NCBI GenBank assembly: GCA_006383075.2
Contig: SMNH02000010.1
Span: 1 to 64,000, forward strand
DNA: 64,000 nucleotides
Origin: Kordia sp. TARA_039_SRF
Lineage (GTDB): Bacteria > Bacteroidota > Bacteroidia > Flavobacteriales > Flavobacteriaceae
Direction of reading: 5' to 3'
Numbering within the stretch: the stretch's first letter is position 1; each line of letters starts with the position of its first letter. The translations under genes and the position numbers were made by a program. The notes beneath the pieces are model-generated. The model did no database searches. It worked only from the letters and a program-made list of their open reading frames with translations, and was not told where the DNA came from. Of this stretch, positions 34,943 to 43,569 are shown piece after piece.

Positions 34943-35093
34943 AAGGAAATAGGTGTTGAGCGATTTTTAACAATCGGAGTTGTAGCTTGAGTAGTTTTGT
35001 CATTCCGCATTCATTGCGGAATCCACTCAGAAACTAAATGGATTCCTGCCTGCGCAGGAATGACATAAAGAATTCAAACCGTCAAGTTGAACT
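34943..35093. pseudogene. Duplicated 3' end of the SGNH gene with its downstream element
   Basis: Bases 34943-34994 match the last codons and stop of the SGNH gene (28082-28134) with a few substitutions and small indels. They are followed by the two-hairpin element (34999-35065) and about 28 more shared bases. The rest of the gene is absent, so this is a gene-tail remnant carried with the repeat. Confidence 0.8.
34999..35065. mobile_element. Two-hairpin palindromic element, second copy
   Basis: Hairpins at 34999-35026 and 35040-35065 with the same arms and the same 13-base spacer region as the copy at 28139-28205. It differs at only a few positions, among them the loop of hairpin 2. Confidence 0.75.
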
Positions 35094-35157
35094 TGATACT
35101 GAAATAAATTCAGCACAGGTTTCAACTTCCATAAGAGTAAAAAAAAATCAAAATAGA

Positions 35158-35207
35158 TTCCTGCCTTTACTGAATCAAGTTCAGCACAAGCTGCAGCAAT
35201 GACATAA
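35158..35207. repeat. Degenerate hairpin interrupted by another repeat
   Basis: GATTCCTGCC at 35159 and GCAGCAATGACAT at about 35193 are the two halves of hairpin 2. Between them lies ACTGAATCAAGTTCAGCA, the inverse of the repeat next to the element at 28239. One repeat seems to have landed inside another. Confidence 0.5.
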
Positions 35208-35243
35208 AAGTCTAAAAGCGAAGCAATCTAAAGCAAAGCGTGT

Positions 35244-35609
35244 CTAAACTGAACGCAAAATCTTCTCCATTTTACGACCTTTTGCCAATTCGTCTACGAG
35301 TTTATCTAAATACCGTGCTTTTCGAGTGAGTTCGTTGTCGATTTCTTCAATGCGATAGCCGCAAATCACACCTTTGATGAGATGTGCGTTTGGATTGAGT
35401 CTGGCTTCCGCGAAGAATTCTTTAAAGGTGGCTTCATTGCTAATAAACTCCTGTAATTTTGGTTCGTCAAAACCTGTAAGCCATGTAATCACTTGATGCA
35501 ATTCTTCCTTGGTTCTGCCTTTTTTCTCAACTTTGGTGACATAATGTGGATATACAGCACTGAATTTTAGCTTGGCAACGCGTTCGTTATGTTCAGGTGT
35601 GACTTTCAT
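35244..35609 (-). CDS. DUF2200 family protein
   Basis: A 121-residue cytoplasmic protein of the DUF2200 family, function unknown. Conserved segments are FSAVYPHYVTKVEKKGRTKEELHQVI, LTGFDEPKLQ, LNPNAHLIKGVICGYRIEEI and the ending YLDKLVDELAKGRKMEKIL. The ATG at 35609 gives the family's usual start (MKVTPEH); a longer frame upstream is rejected. It is a single gene, unrelated by family to the surrounding glycan cluster. Confidence 0.92.
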   Translation of the reverse strand: MKVTPEHNERVAKLKFSAVYPHYVTKVEKKGRTKEELHQVITWLTGFDEPKLQEFISNEATFKEFFAEARLNPNAHLIKGVICGYRIEEIDNELTRKARYLDKLVDELAKGRKMEKILRSV

Positions 35610-35721
35610 TTGTGTGAATTTTAGGTATTTTATAAAGCTACAATAATCTCGCGCAATCGCAAAACACGGCACATGAACTGCATTTTTTTCAATTTCATGC
35701 ACAATCTTTTCTGAGAGACTG

Positions 35722-35729
35722 TATATTTG
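35722..35729 (+). promoter_or_regulatory. Promoter -7 element of the SGNH/GT-C pair
   Basis: TATATTTG, a full TAnnTTTG match, 31 bases before the TTG start at 35761. Transcription would begin near 35736. Confidence 0.55.
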
Positions 35730-35760
35730 TTTTCATCACACCAACCAAAAATAGCATTCG

Positions 35761-36876
35761 TTGAAAAAACGTGTTTTCAAATTCATTAAAAATTCGATTC
35801 TTATTTTCGGAATTACGTTTGTGCTGCTCGAAATTGTGTTAGCCATCTACATTCGCGTGGCGGAAATTAAAATTGAATTACCAACCTATACGTTTCAAAA
35901 TACACATAGTTTTTGGTTTGATTTGGATGTGAATTTTGGCACCTTACATTTGCCAAACGATAGTTATCGTCAAAAAAAATATTGCTTCGACGTAACATAC
36001 ACAACCAATTCCAAAGGCTTTCGCGATGTAGAACGAGTAGTTGAAAGTACTGAAAAACGCGTTGTTGCCTTGGGCGATTCGTTCACAGAAGGTATTGGTG
36101 TGGATTCAGAGAACCGTTTGACAAATCTGCTGGAAAGTGACACACAAATATCTCATTTAAATTTTGGCTTGGCGGGCAATTTTGGACCGACACAATATTG
36201 GATGTTATACAAAACACATGCGCAAAAATACAGTCACGAGGCGGTTTTGGTAGGCATTTTACCATCTAACGATTTTATTGACGATGATTATGAAATCGCG
36301 CTCAAAGTAGCTGGTGATCGATATCGTCCATTTCTGAAAGGAAACTATCCGAACTATGAAATTGTGTATCACACCCAAAACATCAACGATTCCAAAGCGC
36401 AACCCAAAAAGCAGAGTTGGATACATAAAATTTTAAAGAATTTTACACATTCGTACAATATGTATCGGTATTTGCGAGTGATGAATAGAATTAGTACGAT
36501 TCCCAAAGAACAATTGCTAGAAGCGGAAAAAGTACCGAGTTATTTTACCTATTCTCAAGCGCAATTTGACCGTTTGCGATTTACGCTGGAACAACTAAAA
36601 TCCTTGGCGGGAAATCGTCCTGTAATGGTCTACAGCATTCCGATTGAGAAAGAAATCAAAGCCTATCGCGAGCACAAAAAAAACCCGCTCGGAGCACAAC
36701 TGAGAGCCGTTTGCGATTCGCTTCAAGTGGAGTATTTAGACTTATTGCCTAAAACCAATCGTTTTTCGGAAGACGAATACAAAGCGCTGTTTTTATCGTG
36801 TGACGGACATTGGAGTGCCGAAGGAAATGCCTTTGCTAAAAAAGAAATTGAATCGTTTTTTAGCTATTATCAATGA
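35761..36876 (+). CDS. Membrane-anchored SGNH/GDSL hydrolase-like protein
   Basis: A 371-residue protein starting at TTG (MKKRVFKFIK). Transmembrane anchor at residues about 10-30, then an SGNH fold: block I ALGDSFTEGIGV with the nucleophile Ser, block II-like LNFGLAGNFGPTQ, block III GILPSNDF with the Asn, block V CDGHWSAEGN with the Asp-x-His pair. Probably acts on an acyl group of a periplasmic glycan. It overlaps the next gene, a GT-C glycosyltransferase, by four bases, so the two are translationally coupled and likely work on the same polymer. Confidence 0.83.
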   Translation: MKKRVFKFIKNSILIFGITFVLLEIVLAIYIRVAEIKIELPTYTFQNTHSFWFDLDVNFGTLHLPNDSYRQKKYCFDVTYTTNSKGFRDVERVVESTEKRVVALGDSFTEGIGVDSENRLTNLLESDTQISHLNFGLAGNFGPTQYWMLYKTHAQKYSHEAVLVGILPSNDFIDDDYEIALKVAGDRYRPFLKGNYPNYEIVYHTQNINDSKAQPKKQSWIHKILKNFTHSYNMYRYLRVMNRISTIPKEQLLEAEKVPSYFTYSQAQFDRLRFTLEQLKSLAGNRPVMVYSIPIEKEIKAYREHKKNPLGAQLRAVCDSLQVEYLDLLPKTNRFSEDEYKALFLSCDGHWSAEGNAFAKKEIESFFSYYQ

Positions 36877-38462
36877 TGCAATTTCTTAAAAAATATCAAG
36901 AGTATTTTGGCTTGCTACTGTTGTGGTTGTTATTGATTTTAATCATCAATCCGATAGGAGATTTTCCACTCAACGACGATTGGTGTTACGGAAAATCGGT
37001 AAAAACCATGTATGAAGACGGTTATTTGAAACTGTACAATTGGGGCGAAATGACCTTGGTGGCACACGTATATTGGGGCTACTTTTTTACAGAAGTTTTT
37101 GGCTTTTCATTTACGGTATTGCGTTGGTCAACGTTGTTCATGGGATTTGCTACCATTATTGGAATATATGAACTTTTCAAATTGGCAAAGTTGTCACGTT
37201 GGGCAATTTTTGTGGGAATTGTGTTGTGTGTGATGAATCCGATATTTTTATCGCTGTCGTTTTCATTTATGACAGATGTGCCGTTTATGTGCGTGACGAT
37301 TTGGACATTTTTCTTCTTCGCGAAAGCGCTACAAACAGACAAATGGCAGCCTATTTTTTTGGCAATTTTTTGTTGTTATTGGGCATTTTTAATTCGGCAA
37401 TTGGCATGGGTTTTTCCACTCGTATTTTTGGTAACATTTGTGATTGTAAAACCACGAAACCGAAAAAATCTACTCAAAGCGGTAGCTCCTTTATTGGCAT
37501 TGATTTTTTTCTCGTTGGTGTTTAATTACCTCATGGAAACGAACAATTTGTTGCAACAACGCTACAATTCGAAGTTTAATGTGCTTATAGATAGCATTGT
37601 AAATGTAGATAAAGTTATTATCATCAATGCATTTTCCTATTTCTGTCGTACCATGGCGTATTTGGGAATCTTTTTAGTGCCAATTCACCTTTTGTATTTG
37701 AAGCGATATAGCTTTAAAGGCGCCACAATTTCAGCAATTGTATGGACATTTTTAATCACAGCTTTTTTAATTTGGACGCGTAAAGAAATTCCAAGTTTAG
37801 ACAATATTTGGATTGATTTTGGTGTTGGTCCAACAACCTTAGCAGACGATGGAGGAAGTTTTACCAAAAGTCCCGAACCGACAATGCCAAGATGGTTTTG
37901 GCAACTTCTAACCACAATTGGCGTATTTTCGAGCGTGACGTTGGTTTTTCATATTCGAAATATGGTTTTTGGTGTGTTTCGAAAAAGGAAAGTCAATTCG
38001 CTTGTGGTGTTATCGTTTGTGTTTTTTGTAGTGTATCTCACGCCGTTTTTACTTGTAGGTGTGTATGATAGGTATTTATTGCCCTTATTTCCCATCGCGA
38101 TTGTCTTTTTGGGTGCGAATTCATCAAAAGTTCCGGGAAAAAGCTATCAATATATAACCTATGGTTTCTTGGGAATAATAACATGGTTTTCAGTTTGTGC
38201 AGTTCATGATTATTTATCGTGGAATCGCGCGCGCTGGGAAGTATTGAATGAACTTACAGAAACCATTCCCAAAAATCAAATACAAGGCGGCGCAGAATAT
38301 GTTACGTGGAATTTTTTCTCTGAAACTCAAGAAAAATGGTGGGAACAAGTCACGCCAAATTACACATTGGTTTTCAAACCTGCTGCCAATCAAAAAGTAC
38401 TGGAAAAGTATGAATATTCACGTTGGTTGTTTGGGAAAGGTGTATTTTATTTGGTAGAGTGA
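36873..38462 (+). CDS. GT-C family membrane glycosyltransferase
   Basis: A 529-residue polytopic membrane protein with about eleven helices. The N-terminal helix is followed by GDFPLNDDWCYGKS, where the Asp pair in the first periplasmic loop matches the catalytic acidic motif of GT39/ArnT-like GT-C enzymes. TDVPFMCVTIW and DRYLLPLFPIAI are further family-like segments. Such enzymes transfer sugars from polyprenyl-phosphate donors onto lipids, proteins or glycans at the outer face of the inner membrane. Coupled by a four-base overlap with the SGNH gene. Confidence 0.8.
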   Translation: MMQFLKKYQEYFGLLLLWLLLILIINPIGDFPLNDDWCYGKSVKTMYEDGYLKLYNWGEMTLVAHVYWGYFFTEVFGFSFTVLRWSTLFMGFATIIGIYELFKLAKLSRWAIFVGIVLCVMNPIFLSLSFSFMTDVPFMCVTIWTFFFFAKALQTDKWQPIFLAIFCCYWAFLIRQLAWVFPLVFLVTFVIVKPRNRKNLLKAVAPLLALIFFSLVFNYLMETNNLLQQRYNSKFNVLIDSIVNVDKVIIINAFSYFCRTMAYLGIFLVPIHLLYLKRYSFKGATISAIVWTFLITAFLIWTRKEIPSLDNIWIDFGVGPTTLADDGGSFTKSPEPTMPRWFWQLLTTIGVFSSVTLVFHIRNMVFGVFRKRKVNSLVVLSFVFFVVYLTPFLLVGVYDRYLLPLFPIAIVFLGANSSKVPGKSYQYITYGFLGIITWFSVCAVHDYLSWNRARWEVLNELTETIPKNQIQGGAEYVTWNFFSETQEKWWEQVTPNYTLVFKPAANQKVLEKYEYSRWLFGKGVFYLVE

Positions 38463-38551
38463 TTTTTTAGATTCAGGATTTTAGAGTCTGGAATCTAGAT
38501 TGTTTTTTTAGTATTTAGATGTTAGTATTGAGAATTGAGAGACTCCAAAAT

Positions 38552-38574
38552 GTCAGTTCGAGCACAGTCGAGAA
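38552..38574. repeat. Repeat of the GTTCGAGC-CAGTCGAG family
   Basis: GTCAGTTCGAGCACAGTCG in the 185-base gap between two convergent genes. A relative, GTCAGATTGAGCGCAGTCG, occurs at 43548-43569. The rest of the gap holds short iterated GAGTCTGGAATCTAG-like text and no gene. Confidence 0.55.
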
Positions 38575-38647
38575 CCCTTTGTATTTCTGGCTGAACTCTG
38601 AACTTATCTCAATACTCACTACTCATATCTCAAATCTAATTATAGTT

Positions 38648-39379
38648 TCAATTCACCTTTTGAATCAAATAATTAGGATTGCTGTCTATGATTGTAAAAC
38701 GATGGTCATTTTTAATGTCTTCGATTAGATTTTTACTTCCAAAATTCAAATAATCGGCGGAATCATCTAACAATATAAATCCGTTGCGTTTTAATTTTGC
38801 AGCGACATTTTCAAAGTCTTTTTTGGCTTGTTCGTACGAATGGTCGCCATCAATGTAGCAAAAGGAAATGGTATCTTGAATGCTGAATGTTCTTTCAAAA
38901 ACATCTGTAAATTCATTTTTCGAGTTCCAATTCTCAAAAAAGATATCCGAAGGCATGTGGCAGGTAAAAGGTTTTGCATTTGGATGTAAAAGTTGCGCAG
39001 CGTTGATAAATGCAGTTTTTATATAAGCAACATAGTCTTTTCTGCTTACTTCAGCCTTTCCATCAATATGCGTTTCGATGTTTCCTGTATGATCGTTAAA
39101 ACCTTCATATATCCAAGCATCGCAGCCAATGAATGTGTGTTTTTTGTGGTGTTTTTGTAGAAGATGTAATAGTACATTTGTGGACAATCCGGCATACGAA
39201 CCAATTTCCAGTACAATTCCGTCATCAGGCATGTGTTGAATGGCATAATCCATTAAATAGATATTGCCTTCATGCAACATGCCTTCGCCAATAATGGTAG
39301 CTCGAATTCGTTTTAGAAAAGCATCATTTTCTATGGTTTTGTATGACTTTTTAAAGAGTTGTTGAATTCTTTTTTTCAT
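38648..39379 (-). CDS. SAM-dependent methyltransferase (Methyltransf_24/TylF-like)
   Basis: A 243-residue class I methyltransferase. SAM motif I is VLEIGSYAGLSTNVLL (about residue 55), and the motif IV region is ISFCYIDGDHSYEQAKKDFE, typical of the TylF/macrocin-O-methyltransferase and Methyltransf_24 group, where Asp and His bind the metal. LLDDSADYL follows. These enzymes often O-methylate sugars in surface glycans or antibiotics. It lies 41 bases after the histidine kinase gene, at the end of a minus-strand run starting at 42498. Confidence 0.85.
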   Translation of the reverse strand: MKKRIQQLFKKSYKTIENDAFLKRIRATIIGEGMLHEGNIYLMDYAIQHMPDDGIVLEIGSYAGLSTNVLLHLLQKHHKKHTFIGCDAWIYEGFNDHTGNIETHIDGKAEVSRKDYVAYIKTAFINAAQLLHPNAKPFTCHMPSDIFFENWNSKNEFTDVFERTFSIQDTISFCYIDGDHSYEQAKKDFENVAAKLKRNGFILLDDSADYLNFGSKNLIEDIKNDHRFTIIDSNPNYLIQKVN

Positions 39380-39420
39380 AGGGAAATAATAGTTGAAATA
39401 GAAAAGTTAGGAATCATACA

Positions 39421-40422
39421 TCACTTTAAACGCTTTGGATACAAAATCACAAATGTTGTTCCCAATTTTCCATCTGATTCCACGCGAATGCTGCCTTGAT
39501 GTTTTTCGAGAATTTTTTTAACGATAGACAAGCCCAAACCTGTACTTTCATTTTTATTCTTATCGTCTAAAGTTTGAAAAACTTCAAAGATTTTTTGATG
39601 GTATTTCGGAGCAATTCCCGGGCCGTTATCCGCAAAGGTGATTTCGTAAAAATCGGTAGTTTCCGTACTGGAAATCGTAATTTTACAAACGTTTTTATCA
39701 TTATATTTTACCGCATTTCCAACCAAATTTGAGATGACTTGAGACAACTGAATTTTATCACCATATATGGTAGGAAGTGTGTCTTTTTTGATGATTTGAA
39801 CCTTATCAGGATTTTGATAATTTTTCGCTTCTCCGCGTAGCATTTTGTTCAAATCAACTTTTTCGGGATTAATTTTCCCAATTTTAGAATAATGCAGAAT
39901 GCCATCAATCAAATTTTCGAGTCGCTTCACGCGTCCTTGCATCGTTTCTAAATGGTCGTACACGTCATCAGTTTCACCAGCTTCCAAATCTTCCTTAATA
40001 AAAGACGCCAAACTCGAAATACCGCGAATCGGTGTCTTTAAATCGTGCGACGTAATGTATGCAAATTGCTCTAATTCCTTGTTTTTGAGTTCAGTATCGT
40101 CTAAATTTTGATTGAGTTCTTTTAAACGTTTAAAACTATCCAATCCTGTGCGAACTACAATAAACACAAATAGCGATCCCATAAAAAAGATAACGCCCGA
40201 AAGTACCGCTAGTAAGTCTGTTTGTCCTAAAATTACAACCGTTGCGACTGCCAAATATCCCACTAAAAATACCAGCATCAATACGCGAAGTTTTTTCCAA
40301 TTTCCTTGCAATTCACTATTGGGAAGCGTTTGGAATATCTTTTTGGTATATCGCGAACTTAACAACATGATAAACGCACCCAACAAAATAAGCGCAGCAA
40401 TAAGATAATCGGAAAAGTGCAT
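39421..40422 (-). CDS. Membrane sensor histidine kinase
   Basis: A 333-residue kinase with three N-terminal transmembrane segments (about 5-22, 45-65, 72-90) and no sizeable periplasmic domain. A short coiled coil leads to the HisKA domain (FAYITSHDLKTPIRGI, phospho-His126) and an HATPase with N box LVGNAVKYN, G1 DNGPGIAP and G2 STGLGLSIVKKI. No response regulator is encoded next to it, so it is an orphan here. The signal may be membrane state. Confidence 0.92.
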   Translation of the reverse strand: MHFSDYLIAALILLGAFIMLLSSRYTKKIFQTLPNSELQGNWKKLRVLMLVFLVGYLAVATVVILGQTDLLAVLSGVIFFMGSLFVFIVVRTGLDSFKRLKELNQNLDDTELKNKELEQFAYITSHDLKTPIRGISSLASFIKEDLEAGETDDVYDHLETMQGRVKRLENLIDGILHYSKIGKINPEKVDLNKMLRGEAKNYQNPDKVQIIKKDTLPTIYGDKIQLSQVISNLVGNAVKYNDKNVCKITISSTETTDFYEITFADNGPGIAPKYHQKIFEVFQTLDDKNKNESTGLGLSIVKKILEKHQGSIRVESDGKLGTTFVILYPKRLK

Positions 40423-40524
40423 AAAGGTTGTCGTTCTAAAATTTGGGACTGTTAAAAGTAAATGTACTATAAACTCTACAAATATGCAATTCGCTTTGGT
40501 GTAGTCTGCGAAATGTTCAGATTG

Positions 40525-41406
40525 TTATTCGTCAAAAAGAATAATAAAAGGGATTTTTGCTCGTATTTCATCGTTTTGGAAGTAATCTAATTCTTCAAAT
40601 GGTTTGTCATATTTTTTCAAACTTTTCTGATTCCGAAGCACTTTGATGGCTTTTTTTAGTGAGGCTATTGGAGTTAGTACGTCTTCATACGTGACGTCAT
40701 CATTAATTTGAAGTAAATAGGCAACTTTATCTTTGGCATTCCATGACAAGAATTTTTCAGTCAATTTTATGGCAGATAGTTTTTCTCCATCCACAACAAA
40801 AACTCCTCGCTGTACGTGAATCACTTTGGTATTGTATTTTTTGTCTCTAAGTAATTTCGGTGTGATTTCTGCTGGCAGTGGAAACGGTGGAGGCGGAGGC
40901 GGAATATTGCTCAATGCTGCTTTGCTCGTTTCTTTTTCAGCCTTGATTGAATCTAATACTTTACCCATTAAAAATGTGGAGTTTTTTAAACTGTTAAGCT
41001 TATAGCTAATTCCTGTAACTTTTTTATAGGGAGTTTTTTGTCCAACGGAAACCTCGCTAGCAAAAAACACAACTCTCATGTGTAATGCTCTCAGCTTTTT
41101 TAGAAGTGGACGTAGTTTTGTGTATGGCGTGTCTTTGTCAATAATTAATTCTGTGTAGAAGAAAAAGTCTAACGTTTCTTGTTTTGTCTTTCTGTATAAA
41201 GTTTGAAACAACTTAGCTTCAAGCATATTCAATGCTACTTTTTCTCCTTCCAAAAAAATAGTTCCTTTCACATCAACAGCAATAGAAATATGATTGTTTA
41301 TAAATATTTCTGAATCAACATCAGTAAAGGAAGGAGTTTTTATGTCATTTTGAGCAGCAATCAAATGTACCATTAATAGCGCAACAGTATACAGTAATGC
41401 TTTCAT
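40525..41406 (-). CDS. Secreted protein with two ExbD-like domains
   Basis: A 293-residue protein with a signal peptide (ends LIAAQ). Two similar segments follow, residues about 35-120 (ISIAVDVKGTIFLEGEKVAL to MRVVFFASEV) and about 190-270 (THVQRGVFVVDGEKL-like start to KKAIKVLRN), each with the beta-alpha-beta layout of the ExbD/TolR periplasmic domain. A proline-rich linker (IPPPPPPFPLPAE) joins them. There is no membrane helix after the signal peptide, unlike true ExbD. Function unknown; it might bind peptidoglycan or a TonB-type partner. It is in line with the SGNH gene 24 bases upstream. Confidence 0.6.
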   Translation of the reverse strand: MKALLYTVALLMVHLIAAQNDIKTPSFTDVDSEIFINNHISIAVDVKGTIFLEGEKVALNMLEAKLFQTLYRKTKQETLDFFFYTELIIDKDTPYTKLRPLLKKLRALHMRVVFFASEVSVGQKTPYKKVTGISYKLNSLKNSTFLMGKVLDSIKAEKETSKAALSNIPPPPPPFPLPAEITPKLLRDKKYNTKVIHVQRGVFVVDGEKLSAIKLTEKFLSWNAKDKVAYLLQINDDVTYEDVLTPIASLKKAIKVLRNQKSLKKYDKPFEELDYFQNDEIRAKIPFIILFDE

Positions 41407-41430
41407 AGGTTTATGGTATCTTTTTTAAAA

Positions 41431-42498
41431 TTATAATGTAATTTTTTTGTACAGAAACTCCGCAATCATTTCGTGTGCTCTCGGGTTGATGTGTAAATCC
41501 ACATCCCAATATACTTTTTCACTAGCACTTTGTAATAAAGGCTGTAAATCGTAATATGCTATCTGTTCTGTTTGAAGAAACTCGATAAAAGTCTGAGTCA
41601 ATTCTTGATTGCTTTGCATGGTTTTTTCATCCAAATTGAATAGATGTTGTATTTTTTGACGAAAGTCTACGTTCACATCCAATTTTGAAGGCAATACCGT
41701 AACAATAAGTCGAATATGATGCTGTTGACACCATTCTTTAATTTGCAATAGATACCCTTGTGCGATTTCCATCGTGCGTTTTTTTTCATCGGGAAACGAC
41801 TCAAAATAAAGCAACTGTTCCAATCCTTGCGTATACGCAATTGCCTGCTGTTCTTCGGAAAGTAGCTTTTTGCGGAAGCGCATTCGCAAACTTTTATAGA
41901 CGTTGGAAATGCTCGTACGATTGTCTTCAAACATGGCAGCTTCTCGAAAATCATTTCCAACAAACACATTAATTAAAAATACATCAGGTTGTAAATAGGT
42001 GTACTTTTTTAAAAAACCATAATAGTTGCGAAACGTGTAGTACCCAACGCCGCCATTCATACAATTATAAAACTTTGTACTATCTGCGGCATTCAGTTTT
42101 TCTTCCCAAATATTGACAAACGATTGCGTATTGTAGCGCAATACACCATCCGTATGTGAATCGCCTGTAACGAGCACTCGAAGCTCATCTTTTTGTTTGG
42201 TTGTGATGTCATCATCTTCGCGAAAACCTACATTATTGGTTCGGCGTTCGGTAGACATTTTTTGCTGTGGCGTTCCCCAATTATCGTATAAATGAATATT
42301 TGGTTTGTGAACAAACATTGCTGTTGAATCGGGAACAAAATATTCAGCTTGTTTATCACTTGTAAACGAAAAAAAACTATTGATACGATAAACTTCCACG
42401 AAATACAAAATAATTACCAACAGCAGCAGCAATCCACCCAAAACAAGCAAATTTATTCCAACTAGTCGTTTGTATTTCCTGAAAAACATTTGAAACAA
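41431..42498 (-). CDS. Membrane-anchored SGNH/GDSL hydrolase-like protein
   Basis: A 355-residue protein with an N-terminal transmembrane helix (residues about 12-34) and an SGNH domain: block I VTGDSHTDGVLR with the nucleophile Ser, block II NGGVGYYTFRN, block III VFVGNDFRE with Asn, and block V DVDLHINPRAHEMIA with Asp-x-His. It heads the run SGNH, ExbD-like protein, kinase, methyltransferase. An O-acyl esterase or transferase acting on a surface glycan is the simplest reading. The ATG at 42489 is an alternative start. Confidence 0.82.
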   Translation of the reverse strand: MFQMFFRKYKRLVGINLLVLGGLLLLLVIILYFVEVYRINSFFSFTSDKQAEYFVPDSTAMFVHKPNIHLYDNWGTPQQKMSTERRTNNVGFREDDDITTKQKDELRVLVTGDSHTDGVLRYNTQSFVNIWEEKLNAADSTKFYNCMNGGVGYYTFRNYYGFLKKYTYLQPDVFLINVFVGNDFREAAMFEDNRTSISNVYKSLRMRFRKKLLSEEQQAIAYTQGLEQLLYFESFPDEKKRTMEIAQGYLLQIKEWCQQHHIRLIVTVLPSKLDVNVDFRQKIQHLFNLDEKTMQSNQELTQTFIEFLQTEQIAYYDLQPLLQSASEKVYWDVDLHINPRAHEMIAEFLYKKITL

Positions 42499-42572
42499 AG
42501 GAACAAATAAAAAATTAAAAAAGCACGGAAAATTGCTATTCGCAACTCACTATTTTTAGTACTTTTAGCACG

Positions 42573-42580
42573 TAAATTTG
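42573..42580 (+). promoter_or_regulatory. Promoter -7 element of the 2-oxoglutarate oxygenase gene
   Basis: TAAATTTG matches TAnnTTTG only 10 bases before the ATG, so the mRNA would have a leader of just a few bases. Confidence 0.5.
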
Positions 42581-42590
42581 AAACCAACTC

Positions 42591-43427
42591 ATGATTTTTG
42601 ATTATTCGAAATGGAATGCGCAACTTCCGTCAGCAATTGAAAAATATCAAAAAGCGTCACCGTACCCGCATATTGTGGTAGACGATTTTTTGGAAGTCGC
42701 TGCGGCGGAAAAAGCCTTGGAAGTATTTCCGAAAATCAAAGATGAAGGCTGGATTCATTACATTCACGTCAACGAAAAAAAGCACGGACTTAACAAACTA
42801 GAGTTGATTCCCGCATTTATTCGCGACGAAATTATCCACGAATTGAATTCTCCAGAATTCATCACATATTTGGAGCAACTCACAGGAATTTCCAATCTCT
42901 TGCCCGACAAAACCATTGAAGGCGGTGGCATTCACCAAAGTGAAAATGGCGGTTTTTTAAACATTCATGCAGATTTTACCGTGCATCCACACAAAAAAAA
43001 TTGGCGACGTCGTGTGAATGTGTTGGTCTATTTAAACAAAGATTGGGATGAGTCGTACGGTGGAGCGTTGGAACTTTGGGAAAAAGACATGTCTAAATGT
43101 GTGGTAAAAGTACCACCAATTTTCAATAGGATTGTTATTTTTAATACGGATGAAGATTCGTATCACGGTTTCCCTGATCCAATTACCTGTCCGGAAGATG
43201 TCACGCGTAAATCGATTGCTTTGTATTACTTTACGGAAGAAAAATCGGGTTCGTTCAAACGGCGTTCTACCAATTACAGAGCGCGTCCTGGAGATGGTTT
43301 TAAAGCCGTCTTTATTTGGCTCGATAAAAAACTCATCGCAGCATACACATGGATAAAAGGAACGTTGGGAATCAATGATGATTTTGTGAGCAAAGTGTTG
43401 AATTTATTCCGTAGAAAGAAGAAATAG
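42591..43427 (+). CDS. 2-oxoglutarate/Fe(II)-dependent oxygenase
   Basis: A 278-residue oxygenase with the double-stranded beta-helix of the prolyl 4-hydroxylase type. The iron ligands are visible: H126 and D128 in NIHADF and H192 in YHGFPDP; R206 (TRKSIALYYF) should bind 2-oxoglutarate. The C-terminal 60 residues are basic. Such enzymes hydroxylate amino-acid side chains, sugars or lipids; relatives sit in glycan clusters. Single-gene unit, divergent from the SGNH run, with a promoter almost on top of the start codon. Confidence 0.88.
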   Translation: MIFDYSKWNAQLPSAIEKYQKASPYPHIVVDDFLEVAAAEKALEVFPKIKDEGWIHYIHVNEKKHGLNKLELIPAFIRDEIIHELNSPEFITYLEQLTGISNLLPDKTIEGGGIHQSENGGFLNIHADFTVHPHKKNWRRRVNVLVYLNKDWDESYGGALELWEKDMSKCVVKVPPIFNRIVIFNTDEDSYHGFPDPITCPEDVTRKSIALYYFTEEKSGSFKRRSTNYRARPGDGFKAVFIWLDKKLIAAYTWIKGTLGINDDFVSKVLNLFRRKKK

Positions 43428-43436
43428 TTTGGTTTT

Positions 43437-43569
43437 CACTTCGACAGGCTCAGTGTAAACGCTTTTAGTATTTTGTTTTGAAACTTTTTTGTGAGGAAAC
43501 ATGACGAAGCAATCTCGTTCTTCAGCTTTTAGATGTTAGTTTCAATTGTCAGATTGAGCGCAGTCGAAA
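43437..43569. repeat. Gap filled with three repeat fragments
   Basis: In order: CACTTCGACAGGCTCAGTG (43437-43455), a CATGACGAAGCAATCTCG fragment (43500-43517) of the family at 26923, and GTCAGATTGAGCGCAGTCG (43548-43566). The 142-base gap between convergent genes has no other content. Confidence 0.55.

Noticed and set aside
35610-35702. 31-residue extension of the DUF2200 protein
   Set aside because: Family members begin at the MK-TPEH equivalent; the extension has no similarity to the family.
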